DNA from: Actinomycetospora straminea
GTDB taxonomy: Bacteria > Actinomycetota > Actinomycetes > Mycobacteriales > Pseudonocardiaceae
Direction: 5' to 3'
Assembly (NCBI RefSeq): GCF_028737255.1
Contig: NZ_JAQZAN010000024.1
Location: 1 to 64,000, forward strand
DNA: 64,000 nt
Part shown: piece by piece, positions 9,293-19,059 of the stretch
How the letters are laid out: each line of letters starts with the position of its first letter
Position numbering within the stretch: the stretch's first letter is position 1
Notes under the pieces: generated by a model
What the model was told of the DNA's origin: nothing
Databases searched by the model: none
Seen by the model: only the letters and a program-made list of their open reading frames with translations
Position numbers and translations under genes: made by a program

Positions 9293-9298
9293 ACCTTA
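9293..9298 (-). promoter_or_regulatory. Predicted -10 of aldo/keto reductase (near-leaderless)
   Basis: TAAGGT on the minus strand, 8 bases before GTG 9284, fits the TANNNT -10 of actinobacterial leaderless transcripts. Confidence 0.55.
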
Positions 9299-9354
9299 CG
9301 AAGAGGTCACGGGCGAGCCCCCGGGGGCACGCCGTCACGTCACGGCGGGTGCAC

Positions 9355-9360
9355 TACCGT
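9355..9360 (+). promoter_or_regulatory. Predicted -10 of uppP (near-leaderless)
   Basis: TACCGT ends 8 bases before GTG 9369. Transcription would start at or one base before the start codon, which favours GTG 9369 over ATG 9387. Confidence 0.5.
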
Positions 9361-9368
9361 CCGTCGCC

Positions 9369-10235
9369 GTGACGGCGGGTGCACCGATGAGCTGGCTCGA
9401 GGCGGTGGTCCTCGGCATCGTGCAGGGACTGACCGAGTTCCTGCCGGTGTCGTCGTCGGCGCACCTGCGCATCACCTCGGCGTTCTTCTTCGGCAACGAC
9501 GCGGGCGCGGCCTTCACGGCGGTGACCCAGCTCGGCACCGAGACCGCGGTGCTCATCTACTTCTTCTCCGACATCTGGCGCCTGCTCAAGGCCTGGTTCG
9601 TCGGCCTCGCGCGGCGCGAGGAACGCGGCTACGACTACAAGCTCGCCTGGTACGTGATCCTCGGCTCGATCCCCATCGGCGTGCTGGGGCTGGCGTTCGA
9701 GGACGCCATCAAGGGCCCGGCGCGCAACCTGTACCTCAACGGCGCGGTATTGATCATCTTCGCCCTGGTCCTCGCCGCCGCCGAGCGCTACGGGCGCCAG
9801 CGCCGAGGCCCCGACCAGCTCACGCTGCGCGACGGCATCGTCATGGGCTGCGCGCAGGCGATGGCGCTGATCCCCGGCGTCTCGCGCTCGGGCGGCACGA
9901 TCAGCGCGGGCCTCTTCCTCGGGCTCGAGCGGGCGGTCGCCGTCCGGTTCTCGTTCCTGCTCGCGCTGCCGGCGGTGTTCGCCTCGGGGCTGACGCAGAT
10001 CCCGGACATCCTCGACCCGTCCGCCGCCGACGTGCAGGGCAGCCTCGTCGTGGTGCCGAGCATCCCGCAGATGATCGTCGCCACGCTCATCGCGTTCGCG
10101 CTCGGCTACGCCTCGATCGCCTGGCTGCTGCGCTTCGTCGAGAACCACACGATCTACGTATTCGTCTGGTACCGCGTGCTGCTGGGCCTGGTCGTGCTGC
10201 TCGCCGTGAGCAACGGGGTCGTGCCGGCCACCTGA
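9369..10235 (+). CDS. uppP: Undecaprenyl-diphosphate phosphatase
   Basis: 288 residues, polytopic membrane protein of the BacA/UppP family, which recycles undecaprenyl diphosphate to the monophosphate lipid carrier for peptidoglycan and other envelope polymers. Both signature segments are present: [15 protein letters not shown] near the N-terminus and [18 protein letters not shown] in the middle, providing the Glu-rich and PGxSRSG catalytic motifs facing the periplasm. About eight membrane helices can be traced. The start may be GTG 9369 (promoter spacing) or ATG 9387 ([10 protein letters not shown]). In M. tuberculosis uppP is followed by the same phosphatase, DUF3090 and SCO1664-type genes. 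Confidence 0.95.
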   Translation: MTAGAPMSWLEAVVLGIVQGLTEFLPVSSSAHLRITSAFFFGNDAGAAFTAVTQLGTETAVLIYFFSDIWRLLKAWFVGLARREERGYDYKLAWYVILGSIPIGVLGLAFEDAIKGPARNLYLNGAVLIIFALVLAAAERYGRQRRGPDQLTLRDGIVMGCAQAMALIPGVSRSGGTISAGLFLGLERAVAVRFSFLLALPAVFASGLTQIPDILDPSAADVQGSLVVVPSIPQMIVATLIAFALGYASIAWLLRFVENHTIYVFVWYRVLLGLVVLLAVSNGVVPAT

Positions 10236-10245
10236 GGATCCGACG

Positions 10246-10251
10246 TAGTGT
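10246..10251 (+). promoter_or_regulatory. Predicted -10 of the histidine phosphatase gene
   Basis: TAGTGT lies 8 bases before GTG 10260 and supports that start codon. Confidence 0.5.
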
Positions 10252-10259
10252 CGGTCCTC

Positions 10260-11012
10260 GTGACCACCGTGATCCTCCTGCGCCACGGCCGGTCGACGGC
10301 CAACGTCTCGGGCGTGCTCGCCGGCCGCACCGAGGGCGTCGGCCTCGACGACCACGGGCGGTCCCAGGCCGAGAAGCTAGTCGACCGGCTCGCGGAGCTG
10401 CCCCTGGCCGCGGCCGTGACGTCGCCCCTGCAGCGCTGCCGGGAGACCCTCGCGCCGCTGCTCGCCGCCCGCGGGCTCGAGGCGACGGTGGAGGAGGACC
10501 TCTCCGAGGTCGACTACGGCGACTGGACCGGCCGCAAGCTCGGCGAGCTGGGCAAGGAGGACCTCTGGAAGGTCGTCCAGGCGCACCCGTCCGCCGCGGT
10601 GTTCCCCGGCGGCGAGGGACTGGCCGGCATGCAGGCCCGCGCGGTCGCCGCGATCCGCCGCCACGCCGCGCGCATCGGGGCCGAGCACGGCGAGAAGGCG
10701 CTGTGGGTGGCGTGCAGCCACGGCGATGTGATCAAGGCCGCGGTCGCCGACGCGCTGGGCCTGCACCTGGACTCGTTCCAGCGGATCGTCGTCGACCCGT
10801 GCTCGGTCAGCGTGATCAGCTACACGCCCACGCGACCCTTCGTGGTGCGGGTCAACGACACCGGCGGGGACCTGTCCGCGCTGGTCCCGAAGCCGGACAC
10901 GGACGAGACGGGGGAGACGGGGGAGCCCGGCGGCGACGAGAGCACCGCCGCGGCGGGCGACGACGTCGTCCCCGCGGAGGCCACCGTCGGCGGATCGACG
11001 GGAGTAGCATGA
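10260..11012 (+). CDS. Histidine phosphatase (MSMEG_4193 family)
   Basis: 250 residues. The phosphoglycerate-mutase superfamily signature LLRHGRST holds the phosphohistidine (H8 or H9 by start), with SPLQRCRET, the acid/base segment EVDYGDWTG, and the second histidine in ACSHGD. The family is conserved in actinobacteria next to DUF3090 and SCO1664-type genes (M. tuberculosis Rv2135c position), but the substrate is unknown. Residues beyond about 205 are an acidic Gly/Glu/Thr-rich tail (TDETGETGEPGGDE) without fold. GTG 10260 is supported by the upstream hexamer; GTG 10248 is also in frame. Confidence 0.88.
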   Translation: MTTVILLRHGRSTANVSGVLAGRTEGVGLDDHGRSQAEKLVDRLAELPLAAAVTSPLQRCRETLAPLLAARGLEATVEEDLSEVDYGDWTGRKLGELGKEDLWKVVQAHPSAAVFPGGEGLAGMQARAVAAIRRHAARIGAEHGEKALWVACSHGDVIKAAVADALGLHLDSFQRIVVDPCSVSVISYTPTRPFVVRVNDTGGDLSALVPKPDTDETGETGEPGGDESTAAAGDDVVPAEATVGGSTGVA

Positions 11013-11067
11013 GACGGCCGTCCACGCCAGAGGACACCATCCCTCGGCGGCGCCCCGCCCGGAGTCC

Positions 11068-11073
11068 TACGAT
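11068..11073 (+). promoter_or_regulatory. Possible -10 upstream of the DUF3090 gene
   Basis: TACGAT lies 9 bases before ATG 11083, slightly further than at the other genes. No purine-rich ribosome site is obvious in front of this start. Confidence 0.4.
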
Positions 11074-11082
11074 CGAGATGCC

Positions 11083-11652
11083 ATGCCCAGGGTGATCCAC
11101 GTCTTCCGCCAGCCCGACCGGTTCGTCGCCGGCACCGTCGGGCAGCCCGGTGAACGCTCCTTCTACCTGCAGGCCACGGAGCAGGCCAGGAAGGTGAGCG
11201 TGCTGCTGGAGAAGCAGCAGGTCTCCGTGCTCTCGGAGCGGATCGGCACCCTGCTCGAGGAGGTCTCGCGCCGCTTCGGCGCCGAGGTCCCCGTCTCGGT
11301 GCCCGAGGACGAGGTCGACACCTCGCCGCTCGAGGTGCCGGTCGAGGAGGAGTTCCGGGTCGGCACGATGGGCCTGGGCTGGGACGCCGAGTCCCGCAAC
11401 GTCGTCGTGGAGCTGCTCGCGGTCACCGAGGAGGAGATCGACGAGTCGGTCGTCCTCGACGACACCGACGAGGGCCCCGACGCCCTGCGCGTGTTCCTCT
11501 CGCCGGCCGGGGCCCGCGCGTTCGCGACGCGGGCCGAGCGGGTCGTCTCCGCCGGTCGCCGCCTGTGCCCCTTGTGCACCCAGCCGCTCGACGCCGCGGG
11601 CCACATCTGCCCGCGCCAGAACGGTTTCCGCCGCGTGACCACCCCTGAGTAG
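11083..11652 (+). CDS. DUF3090 family protein with C-terminal zinc ribbon
   Basis: 189 residues. The opening PRVIHVFRQPDRFVAGTVG and RSFYLQA are hallmarks of DUF3090. The C-terminus carries CPLC...HICPRQNGFRR, a four-ligand cluster likely to bind zinc. The family is actinobacterial, about this length, and consistently encoded with the SCO1664-type protein; the two probably act together. No biochemical function is known. The next gene starts 4 bases after the stop, so they are cotranscribed. Confidence 0.9.
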   Translation: MPRVIHVFRQPDRFVAGTVGQPGERSFYLQATEQARKVSVLLEKQQVSVLSERIGTLLEEVSRRFGAEVPVSVPEDEVDTSPLEVPVEEEFRVGTMGLGWDAESRNVVVELLAVTEEEIDESVVLDDTDEGPDALRVFLSPAGARAFATRAERVVSAGRRLCPLCTQPLDAAGHICPRQNGFRRVTTPE

Positions 11653-11656
11653 GCGC

Positions 11657-12487
11657 GTGGACGCGGAGCGGAACGGAACCCACCGACCCGACACCTCGGA
11701 GTCCGAGGAGCTGCTGCTCCACGGGCGCATCGAGGTGGAGGGACGCCTCACCGAGGCGTCGAACACCACGCTGCTGTGCTCGATCTCGACGAACGGGCTC
11801 GAGGAGCGGTGCGTCTACAAGCCCGTCCGCGGCGAGCGGCCCCTCTGGGACTTCCCGGACGGCACGCTCGCCGGCCGCGAGGTGGCGACGTACCTGGTCA
11901 GCGAGGCGGCGGGGTTCGGCGTCGTCCCCCCGACGGTGCTGCGCGACGGGCCGTTCGGGCCCGGCATGGTGCAGCGCTGGATCGAGACCGACGACGAGCG
12001 CGAGCTGGTCGACATCCTGGCCCCCAAGGACGTGGGCAAGGGCTGGCGCACGGTGCTGCGCGCCCGCGGTATGGACGGCGACCCGGCGCTGCTCGTGCAC
12101 GCCGACGACCCGGCGCTGCGGCGGATGGCGGCGCTCGACGTCGTCGTCAACAACGCCGACCGCAAGGGCGGGCACGTCCTCGCGGGCGCCGACGGCGGCG
12201 TCTACGGCGTCGACCACGGCATCTGCCTGCACCGCGAGGAGAAGCTGCGCACGGTGCTGTGGGGCTGGGTGGGCGAGCCGCTGACCGACGACGTCGTCGA
12301 GTGCCTGCGGACGCTGCGGGCGAAGCTCTCGCCCGGGAACCCGGCGGGCCTGGACGACACGCTGCACGAGCACCTGACCCGCGCCGAGGTCAGCGCCCTG
12401 CGCTCGCGGGTCGCGCGGCTCATCGACGCGAACGAGCTGCCCGCCCCCGGGGGCCGCTGGCCCCCGATCCCGTGGCCCGCGTTCTGA
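11657..12487 (+). CDS. SCO1664 family protein (PI3/4-kinase-like fold predicted)
   Basis: 276 residues of the TIGR03843/SCO1664 type. Typical segments are LLHGRIEVEGRLTEASNTTLL, CVYKPVRGERPLWDFPDGTLAGREVA, LDVVVNNADRKGGHVL and VYGVDHGICLH. The YKP lysine, NADRKxxHV and DHG motifs resemble the ATP-binding, catalytic and metal-binding motifs of the phosphoinositide-kinase/HipA-like superfamily, so a kinase activity is plausible but unproven. It begins at GTG 11657 directly after the DUF3090 gene. Confidence 0.88.
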   Translation: MDAERNGTHRPDTSESEELLLHGRIEVEGRLTEASNTTLLCSISTNGLEERCVYKPVRGERPLWDFPDGTLAGREVATYLVSEAAGFGVVPPTVLRDGPFGPGMVQRWIETDDERELVDILAPKDVGKGWRTVLRARGMDGDPALLVHADDPALRRMAALDVVVNNADRKGGHVLAGADGGVYGVDHGICLHREEKLRTVLWGWVGEPLTDDVVECLRTLRAKLSPGNPAGLDDTLHEHLTRAEVSALRSRVARLIDANELPAPGGRWPPIPWPAF

Positions 12488-12500
12488 CCCCACCCACCCC

Positions 12501-12544
12501 ATGTGAGCGAAATTCCCGGCCATGGCCGGGAATTTCGCTCACAT
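12501..12544. repeat. Perfect 44-bp palindrome
   Basis: A 22-bp arm beginning ATGTGAGCGAAATTCCCGG is followed without any spacer by its exact complement, ending at 12544. It is less GC-rich than its surroundings and lies between the SCO1664-type gene (stop 12487) and the MBL hydrolase start. As RNA it would form a 44-nt hairpin; there is no trailing T-run. It may be a terminator, a regulatory site or a copy of a genomic repeat. Confidence 0.95.
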
Positions 12545-12568
12545 AGCCCTGAGCCGAGGTACGACGCC

Positions 12569-13510
12569 GTGCCGTCCGCACGCCGCGATCCGCGCTGGCC
12601 GCGCGACTTCCACCACCGCCGCACCGCGGGCCTGCTCAACCCGCTGCAGGTGCTCGAGCTGGCCCGCTCCATGCCCGGGGCCGAGGGCCGCGACGGCGCG
12701 CGGGTGCCGGTGGTCGACGCGCGGCCGCTCCCGCCCGCGGGGCCCGGCGAGATCGCGGTGACCTGGCTCGGCCACTCCTCGGCGCTGCTGCGCGTCGACG
12801 GCGTGACGCTGCTCGTCGACCCCGTGCTCGCCGGCGGCATCCCCGGCGCGCGCCGGCGCCTCACCCCGCCCGCGCTGACGCCCGAGCAGCTGCCGCCGCT
12901 GGACGCCGTGCTGATCAGCCACGACCACTACGACCACCTCGACGCGCCCACCCTGCGCCGGCTGCCGCGGGACACGCCCGTGCTGGTCGGGGGCGGTGCG
13001 GCGCCCTGGTTCGCGCGGCGGGGCTTCACCGACGTCACCGAGCTCGACTGGTGGGAGGGCACCCGCGTCGGCGGGGTGCAGGTCGAGTTCGTCCCCGCCC
13101 ACCACTGGTCGCGGCGGACCCTGCTCGACACCTGCCGCCGGCTCTGGGGCGGCTGGGTCGTCACGGGTGCCGACGGCCGCAGCGTCCTGCACGCCGGCGA
13201 CACGGGCTACGGGCCGTTCCCGGCGCGCATCGGCGCGCGGCACCGGGACATCGCGGTCGCCCTGCTTCCGGTCGGCGCCTACGCGCCCCGCCGGCTGCTG
13301 CGCGGCGTGCACATGGACCCTGCCGAGGCGGTCCGCGCGGCCGGGGACCTCGGCGCGCGCCACGTCGTCCCGATCCACTGGGGCACGTTCGTGCTCTCCG
13401 GCGAGCCGGTGCTCGAGCCGCTGGAGCGGGTCCGCGAGGAGTGGGTCCGGGCGGGACGGGACGGCGCCGACCTCTGGGACCTCCCGATCGGCGGGACGCG
13501 GGTCCTGTGA
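12569..13510 (+). CDS. MBL-fold metallo-hydrolase (NAPE-PLD/UlaG-like)
   Basis: 313 residues. The metallo-beta-lactamase signature is SHDHYDHLD (HxHxDH), preceded by TWLGHSSALLRVDGVTLLVDPVL and followed by VEFVPAHHWSRR, HAGDTGYGPF (bridging Asp) and a late VPIHWGTF histidine. The overall pattern is that of the NAPE-phospholipase D/UlaG-type branch, whose bacterial members have mostly unknown substrates. GTG 12569, with GAGG nine bases upstream, is preferred over an in-frame GTG inside the palindrome. The stop overlaps the MFS start (GTGA). Confidence 0.88.
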   Translation: MPSARRDPRWPRDFHHRRTAGLLNPLQVLELARSMPGAEGRDGARVPVVDARPLPPAGPGEIAVTWLGHSSALLRVDGVTLLVDPVLAGGIPGARRRLTPPALTPEQLPPLDAVLISHDHYDHLDAPTLRRLPRDTPVLVGGGAAPWFARRGFTDVTELDWWEGTRVGGVQVEFVPAHHWSRRTLLDTCRRLWGGWVVTGADGRSVLHAGDTGYGPFPARIGARHRDIAVALLPVGAYAPRRLLRGVHMDPAEAVRAAGDLGARHVVPIHWGTFVLSGEPVLEPLERVREEWVRAGRDGADLWDLPIGGTRVL

Positions 13511-14756
13511 GCTCGTCGACCCTCACCGTCGTCCCCCCGCGCCGCTCCGGGCGCGCCCTCGCCGTGTGGGGCGTCGCCGTCCTCGCGTACGTCGCGGCGG
13601 TGCTGGGTCGGTCGTCGCTCGCCGCGACCGGGGTCACCGCCGCCGAGCGCTTCGACGTCTCCTCGGGCGTGCTGTCGCTGCTCGCGGTGGTGCAGCTCGC
13701 GGTGTACGCCGCCCTGCAGATCCCCGCGGGCGTGCTCGTCGACCGCGTCGGGCCGCGCCGGGTGATCGCCGGCGGGGCCGTGCTCGTCGCCGCCGGGCAG
13801 GTGGTGCTCGCGCTCGCGGCGCCGTTCTGGCTGGCCGTCGCCGGGCGGATGCTCGTCGGCGCCGGCGACGCGGTGACCTTCGTCAGCGTCCTGCGCCTCA
13901 TCCCGTCGTGGTTCCCGGCGCGCCGGGTGCCGCTCTACAACCAGCTCGCGGGCATCCTCGGCCAGCTCGGGCAGGTGGTCTCGGCCGTGCCGCTCGCCGC
14001 GCTGGTCGTCGGGACCGGCTGGACACCCGCCTACCTCGCCGCCGGCGGCACCGCGGTGCTCGTCGCCGTGCTCGTCCTCGCCGTGGTGCGCGACGGTCCC
14101 GCGGGATCGCCGGCGCCGGCGGGCCCGGCCGTGAAGGGCGGCCTGGGCGCGGCCCTGCGCGAGCCCGGGGTGCGGCTGGCCTTCTGGTGCCACCTCGCCT
14201 CGCCGTTCCCCGGCAACGTGTTCGGTCTGCTGTGGGGGTTCCCGTTCCTCACCGGCGGCGAGGGCCTCACGGGCGGCACCGCCCGCGGCCTGCTCGCGCT
14301 CTACGTCGTCGCGGGCATCGCGATCGGACCGCTGCTCGGCACGCTCGCCGGCCGCTTCCCGCACCGCCGGGTCGCGCTCATCGTGGCCGGCACCGTGGCC
14401 CAGGCGGTGATGTGGCTCGTCGTGCTCGCCTGGCCCGGCCCCGCGCCGCTCGCCCTGCTCGTGCTGCACGTGGTCGTGCTCGGCGGCGGGGGGCCGGCCT
14501 CGCTCGTCGCCTTCGACATCGCGCGCGCCGCGGTGCCGCCGCAGCGGATCGGGCGCGCCTCGGGGATCGTCAACGTCGGGGGCTTCGTCTCGACGGTCCT
14601 GGTCGTCCTGCTCGTCGGCGTCGCCCTCGACTTCCAGGGCGCCGGCACACCCGACACCTACACGCTCGAGGCGTTCCGGCTCGCGATGCTCGTGCAGGGG
14701 CCGGTGTGGCTGGTCGCGCTGCTGGGGATCGGGCACTCCGCGCGGCGGGTGCGCGC

Positions 14757-15557
<801 letters not shown>

Positions 15558-15628
15558 GGGGCCTCCTGGGGGCTCTCGCGCGGGCAGTGGTCGGCTCATC
15601 GGGTCAGCTCATCGGGTCAGCTCAGTCG

Positions 15629-16387
15629 TCAGCTCATCGACAGGCCGCCGCTGACCGACAGCGTCTGGCCGGTGATGTAGGCGGCCTCGGGCGAGGCGAG
15701 GAAGGCGACGGCGTGCGCGATGTCGGCCGGCTGCGCGAGCCGGCGCAGGGGGATCGCGCGCACCAGCGCGTCGTGCAGCTTGGGGTCGTGCTCGGTGACG
15801 GCGGCGAGCAGCGCGGTGTCGGTCGGTCCGGGGCTCACGCAGTTGACGCCGATGCCGTGACGGGCCATCTCGCGCGCCGTCGTCTTCGTGAACGCGATGA
15901 TCCCGCCCTTGGCCGCGGAGTACACGGCCTCGCCGGACGAGCCCACGCGCCCGGCGTCGGAGGCGAGGTTGACCACCCGCCCGCCGCCCTGGGCCACCAT
16001 CAGCGGCAGCACCGCGTGCGAGGTGTGCAGGACGCCGTAGAGGTTGACCGCGATGATGCGGTCCCAGTCGGCGGGGTCGGAGTCGACGAAGGGCCCGATG
16101 ACGTCGATGCCGGCGTTGTTCACCAGCACGTCGATGCGCCCGTGCCGGTCGCGGACGGCGCCGACCATGGCGTCCACCGAGGCGCGCGAGGCGACGTCGG
16201 TGGCGAGGCCGGTCGCGCCGCCGCCCAGCGCCCGGGCGGTCTCCTCGGCGGTGGTGCCGTCGACGTCGGTCGCCACCACGGTCGCGCCCTCGGCGGCGAG
16301 CACCTCGGCGATCCCGCGCCCGATGCCCCGCCCGGCGCCGGTGACGACGGCGACCCTGCCGTCGAGCCTGCCGTCCAGCCTGCCCAT
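15629..16387 (-). CDS. Short-chain dehydrogenase/reductase
   Basis: 252 residues of a classical SDR. TGAGRGIG (16-23) binds the cofactor, NNAG (90-93) follows, and the catalytic S143, Y156 and K160 (YSAAK) are in place, with the SPGPTDT segment after. D41 at the end of the second strand favours NAD(H). Most likely a 3-hydroxyacyl-CoA or alcohol dehydrogenase cooperating with the adjacent crotonase-like gene, 71 bases downstream. The ORF starts at ATG 16387 without a strong ribosome site. Confidence 0.9.
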   Translation of the reverse strand: MGRLDGRLDGRVAVVTGAGRGIGRGIAEVLAAEGATVVATDVDGTTAEETARALGGGATGLATDVASRASVDAMVGAVRDRHGRIDVLVNNAGIDVIGPFVDSDPADWDRIIAVNLYGVLHTSHAVLPLMVAQGGGRVVNLASDAGRVGSSGEAVYSAAKGGIIAFTKTTAREMARHGIGVNCVSPGPTDTALLAAVTEHDPKLHDALVRAIPLRRLAQPADIAHAVAFLASPEAAYITGQTLSVSGGLSMS

Positions 16388-16421
16388 GCCGGTGATCGTG
16401 ACACGGTGAGGACCGTGGGCG

Positions 16422-17072
16422 TCAGCCCCGACCGACCAGTCGCGCGGAGACGATGACGTTGTCCGTGTACGAGCGGCCGGTGCGGTCCAGCGCGCCGCCG
16501 CAGGTGATCAGCCGAAGCTCGGGGCCGGCGGTGTCGCCGTACACGTCGCGGGTCGGGAACCAGTTCTTCGACACCTGCACCGTCCCGACCACCGAGAACA
16601 CCGCGACCGACCCGTCGCGGCGGGTCACGGTGATCCGGTCGCCCGCGGTCGCCGCCGCGAGGTCGGCGAACACCCCGCGCCGCCCGTCGCCGTCGACGTG
16701 CCCGACCAGCACCGCGGGCCCGCGTTCGCCCGGCGTCGGGCCGTGCCGGTACCAGGCCGCCTGCTCGGGCGTGTGCACCGACGGCGCCTCGATCCGCCGC
16801 TGCTCGTCCACCCCGACCGGCACGAGCGACGAGCACGCGTCGATCCGGTCGACGGTCAGCGCCACCGGCTCCGACGCGGACATCGGCGTCGCGTCGGCGC
16901 GCCACGGCGCCGTCGTGGGCGGGCAGGGGTCGGCGCGCGCCGCGGTCGCGACGCCCATCGCCGCGCAGACGGCGGCCAGGACGAAGGCGAGCACGGCGAG
17001 CGCCCGCACCACGAACGAGGAATCGGGGGCCGGGAGCGGGCGGCGACGCCGCGCACGACGGTGCCGGCTCAC
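16422..17072 (-). CDS. Class F-like sortase
   Basis: 216 residues: a basic N-terminus, one membrane helix (VVRALAVLAFVLAAVCAAMG) and a C-terminal sortase domain. Catalytic residues are recognisable: His in VLVGHVDG, Cys in LITCGGALDR and a late Arg in VIVSARL. The pattern of AWYRHGPTPGERGPAVLVGHVD is typical of actinobacterial class F sortases, whose substrates are largely unknown. GTG 17072 overlaps the stop of the small secreted protein gene (GTGA), so the two are translationally coupled and probably work as a pair. Confidence 0.9.
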   Translation of the reverse strand: MSRHRRARRRRPLPAPDSSFVVRALAVLAFVLAAVCAAMGVATAARADPCPPTTAPWRADATPMSASEPVALTVDRIDACSSLVPVGVDEQRRIEAPSVHTPEQAAWYRHGPTPGERGPAVLVGHVDGDGRRGVFADLAAATAGDRITVTRRDGSVAVFSVVGTVQVSKNWFPTRDVYGDTAGPELRLITCGGALDRTGRSYTDNVIVSARLVGRG

Positions 17073-17413
17073 CGCCGCGACGCGGGCCGCGCGGGGCGGG
17101 TGCGCAGCGTGCCCACGGTGATCAGCACGAGCCCGAGGGCCCACCACCAGGCCACCGACGGCGTGACCGGCCCGTCCTCGGGCTCGGTGACCTCGGGGAC
17201 GACGTCGGCACGCGACCCGTCGCCGGTGGGCGCGGCACCCACCGGGACCACCGCGACCTGGCCGCCGTCGGGACGGTAGCCCGGCGCGCCCGCCGGGATG
17301 TTGGCGTAGTACGCGGTCGGCGCGGTGGGCGCGGAGGGCACTGCCGTGGCGGGCCCGGCACCCCCGAGCAGGACGATGGCCGACACCCCGGCCACCAGCA
17401 CGGATCGCGCCAT
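17069..17413 (-). CDS. Small secreted, C-terminally membrane-anchored protein paired with the sortase
   Basis: 114 residues. A signal peptide (MARSVLVAGVSAIVLLGGAGPATA) is followed by a Pro/Ala/Gly-rich mature part of about 65 residues. A C-terminal helix (VAWWWALGLVLITVGTL) and a basic tail (RTRPARPASRR) complete the layout of a sortase substrate. No LPxTG or LAxTG precedes the helix; the sequence there is DGPVTPS. It could be an unconventional substrate or a partner subunit of the sortase. ATG 17413 has GGGGGAG four bases upstream. Confidence 0.72.
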   Translation of the reverse strand: MARSVLVAGVSAIVLLGGAGPATAVPSAPTAPTAYYANIPAGAPGYRPDGGQVAVVPVGAAPTGDGSRADVVPEVTEPEDGPVTPSVAWWWALGLVLITVGTLRTRPARPASRR

Positions 17414-17609
17414 GTTCTCCCCCGACGACCTCCTCCAGCCCCACGCGGGAGGAGAGCCCGCAGTCAACTCCGGTGAGTGTCGAGACAGCACGCAGCGTGA
17501 CGGCGCGTCGCGGGACACCTTCGGGGGATTCGTCGCCCGGGTCCGTGTGCCGGTCCTGGGTGGGACCGTCCGTACCCCGCTCTCGGCGGCCGGATCGCGA
17601 TCGTCGTCG

Positions 17610-17615
17610 TAGCGT
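17610..17615 (+). promoter_or_regulatory. Predicted -10 of the AAA ATPase gene (leaderless)
   Basis: TAGCGT followed by 7 bases and GTG 17623 matches the leaderless pattern exactly and helps choose this start. Confidence 0.55.
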
Positions 17616-17622
17616 GGGGGAG

Positions 17623-19059
17623 GTGAGCTCCTCCTCTGCTCCTTCCGTACCCACCGATCTCCCCACCACCGCCGGCGAGCTGGCCCGCAGCGGCCACCCG
17701 GCGGCGACGGCCCGCAGCGTGCGGACCGAGCTGCGCGACAACCTGCTGACCCGCCTGCGGGACGGTGTGGACCCCTGGCCGGGGATCGTCGGGTTCGACC
17801 GGACCGTGCTCCCGCAGTTCGAGCGCGCCGTCCTCGCCGGGCACGACGTGGTGCTGCTCGGCGAGCGGGGTCAGGGCAAGACGCGGCTGCTGCGCAGCCT
17901 CGTGAACCTGCTCGACGAGTGGACCCCCGTCATCGAGGGCTCCGAGCTGGGCGAGCACCCCACCGAGCCGATCATCCCCGCGAGCCGGCGCCGGGTCGCC
18001 GAGCTGGGCGACGACCTGCCGATCACCTGGCGCCACCGCGACGAGCGCTACGCCGAGAAGCTCGCGACGCCGGACACCTCCGTCGCCGACCTCATCGGCG
18101 ACGTCGACCCGGTCAAGGTCGCCGAGGGCCGCAGCCTGGGCGACCCCGAGACGATCCACTACGGCCTCGTGCCGCGCGCGCACCGCGGGATCGTGACGAT
18201 CAACGAGCTGCCCGACCTCGCCGAGCGCATCCAGGTCGCCCTGCTCAACGTCATGGAGGAGCGCGACATCCAGGTCCGCGGCTACACGCTGCGCCTGCCG
18301 CTGGACATCATGCTCGTGGCCAGCGCGAACCCCGAGGACTACACCAACCGCGGGCGGATCATCACGCCCCTCAAGGACCGGTTCGGCGCCGAGGTCCGCA
18401 CCCACTACCCGCTCGAGGTCGCGGGCGAGGTCGCCCTGGTCCGCCAGGAGGCCCACCTCGTCGCGGAGGTGCCCGACCACCTCGTCGAGGTGCTCGCGCG
18501 CTTCACCCGCCACCTGCGCCAGTCCGGCGCGGTCGACCAGCGCAGCGGCGTCTCCGCCCGCTTCACGATCGCCGCCGCCGAGACCGTCGCCGCCGCGGCG
18601 CTGCGCCGCGCCGCGGTGACCGGCGAGGACACCCCCGTCGCCCGGCCCGTGGACCTCGAGGCCGTGCCGCCGGTGCTGCGCGGCAAGCTCGAGTTCGAGT
18701 CCGGCGAGGAGGGCCGCGAGGCCGAGCTCCTCACCCACCTGCTGCGCCGCTCGATCACCGAGACCGCCCGCGCCCGCCTGGCCGGCGTCGACCTGGCCCC
18801 GCTCGCCGACGGCGTCTCGGCCCTCGAGGGCTCGCGACGCGTCGTCACCGGCGACCGCGTGGCCGCGCGCCAGGTCGTCGACGCCCTGCCGTCGATGTCG
18901 GTGGTCTACACGGTGGCCGAGCGTCTCGGTGCCGCCGGCACGGAGGCCCCCGGGCCCCTCGCCAGCGCCGTCGAGCTCGCGCTCGAGCACCTCTACCTCA
19001 CCCGCAAGCTCGCGAAGGACGACGACGCCGAGGACGGGACGGTGGCGTATGGCGGCTGA
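17623..19059 (+). CDS. AAA ATPase, MoxR/magnesium-chelatase-like
   Basis: 478 residues. Walker A is LLGERGQGKTRLL (about 82-94), Walker B-like GIVTINELPDL, and a sensor segment VASANPEDYTNRGRIITPLKDRFG follows, as in magnesium-chelatase ChlI and MoxR proteins. The family member closest in my memory is M. tuberculosis Rv0958. It overlaps by 11 bases the VWA gene that follows. AAA plus VWA pairs act as metal-insertion or protein-remodelling machines in which the ATPase drives a VWA adaptor; the client here is unknown. An in-frame GTG at 17614 is the alternative start. Confidence 0.88.
   Translation: MSSSSAPSVPTDLPTTAGELARSGHPAATARSVRTELRDNLLTRLRDGVDPWPGIVGFDRTVLPQFERAVLAGHDVVLLGERGQGKTRLLRSLVNLLDEWTPVIEGSELGEHPTEPIIPASRRRVAELGDDLPITWRHRDERYAEKLATPDTSVADLIGDVDPVKVAEGRSLGDPETIHYGLVPRAHRGIVTINELPDLAERIQVALLNVMEERDIQVRGYTLRLPLDIMLVASANPEDYTNRGRIITPLKDRFGAEVRTHYPLEVAGEVALVRQEAHLVAEVPDHLVEVLARFTRHLRQSGAVDQRSGVSARFTIAAAETVAAAALRRAAVTGEDTPVARPVDLEAVPPVLRGKLEFESGEEGREAELLTHLLRRSITETARARLAGVDLAPLADGVSALEGSRRVVTGDRVAARQVVDALPSMSVVYTVAERLGAAGTEAPGPLASAVELALEHLYLTRKLAKDDDAEDGTVAYGG

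Noticed and set aside
7062-10235. Plus-strand open frame of 1057 codons ending with uppP
   Set aside because: Only the last 288 codons match UppP; upstream it runs through the quinone reductase in another frame and antisense to the aldo/keto reductase.
15598-15646. Short direct repeats (gctcatcgggtca) between crotonase and SDR genes
   Set aside because: Two exact 13-base copies plus fragments at the SDR 3' end; most likely slippage, with no sign of a regulatory site.
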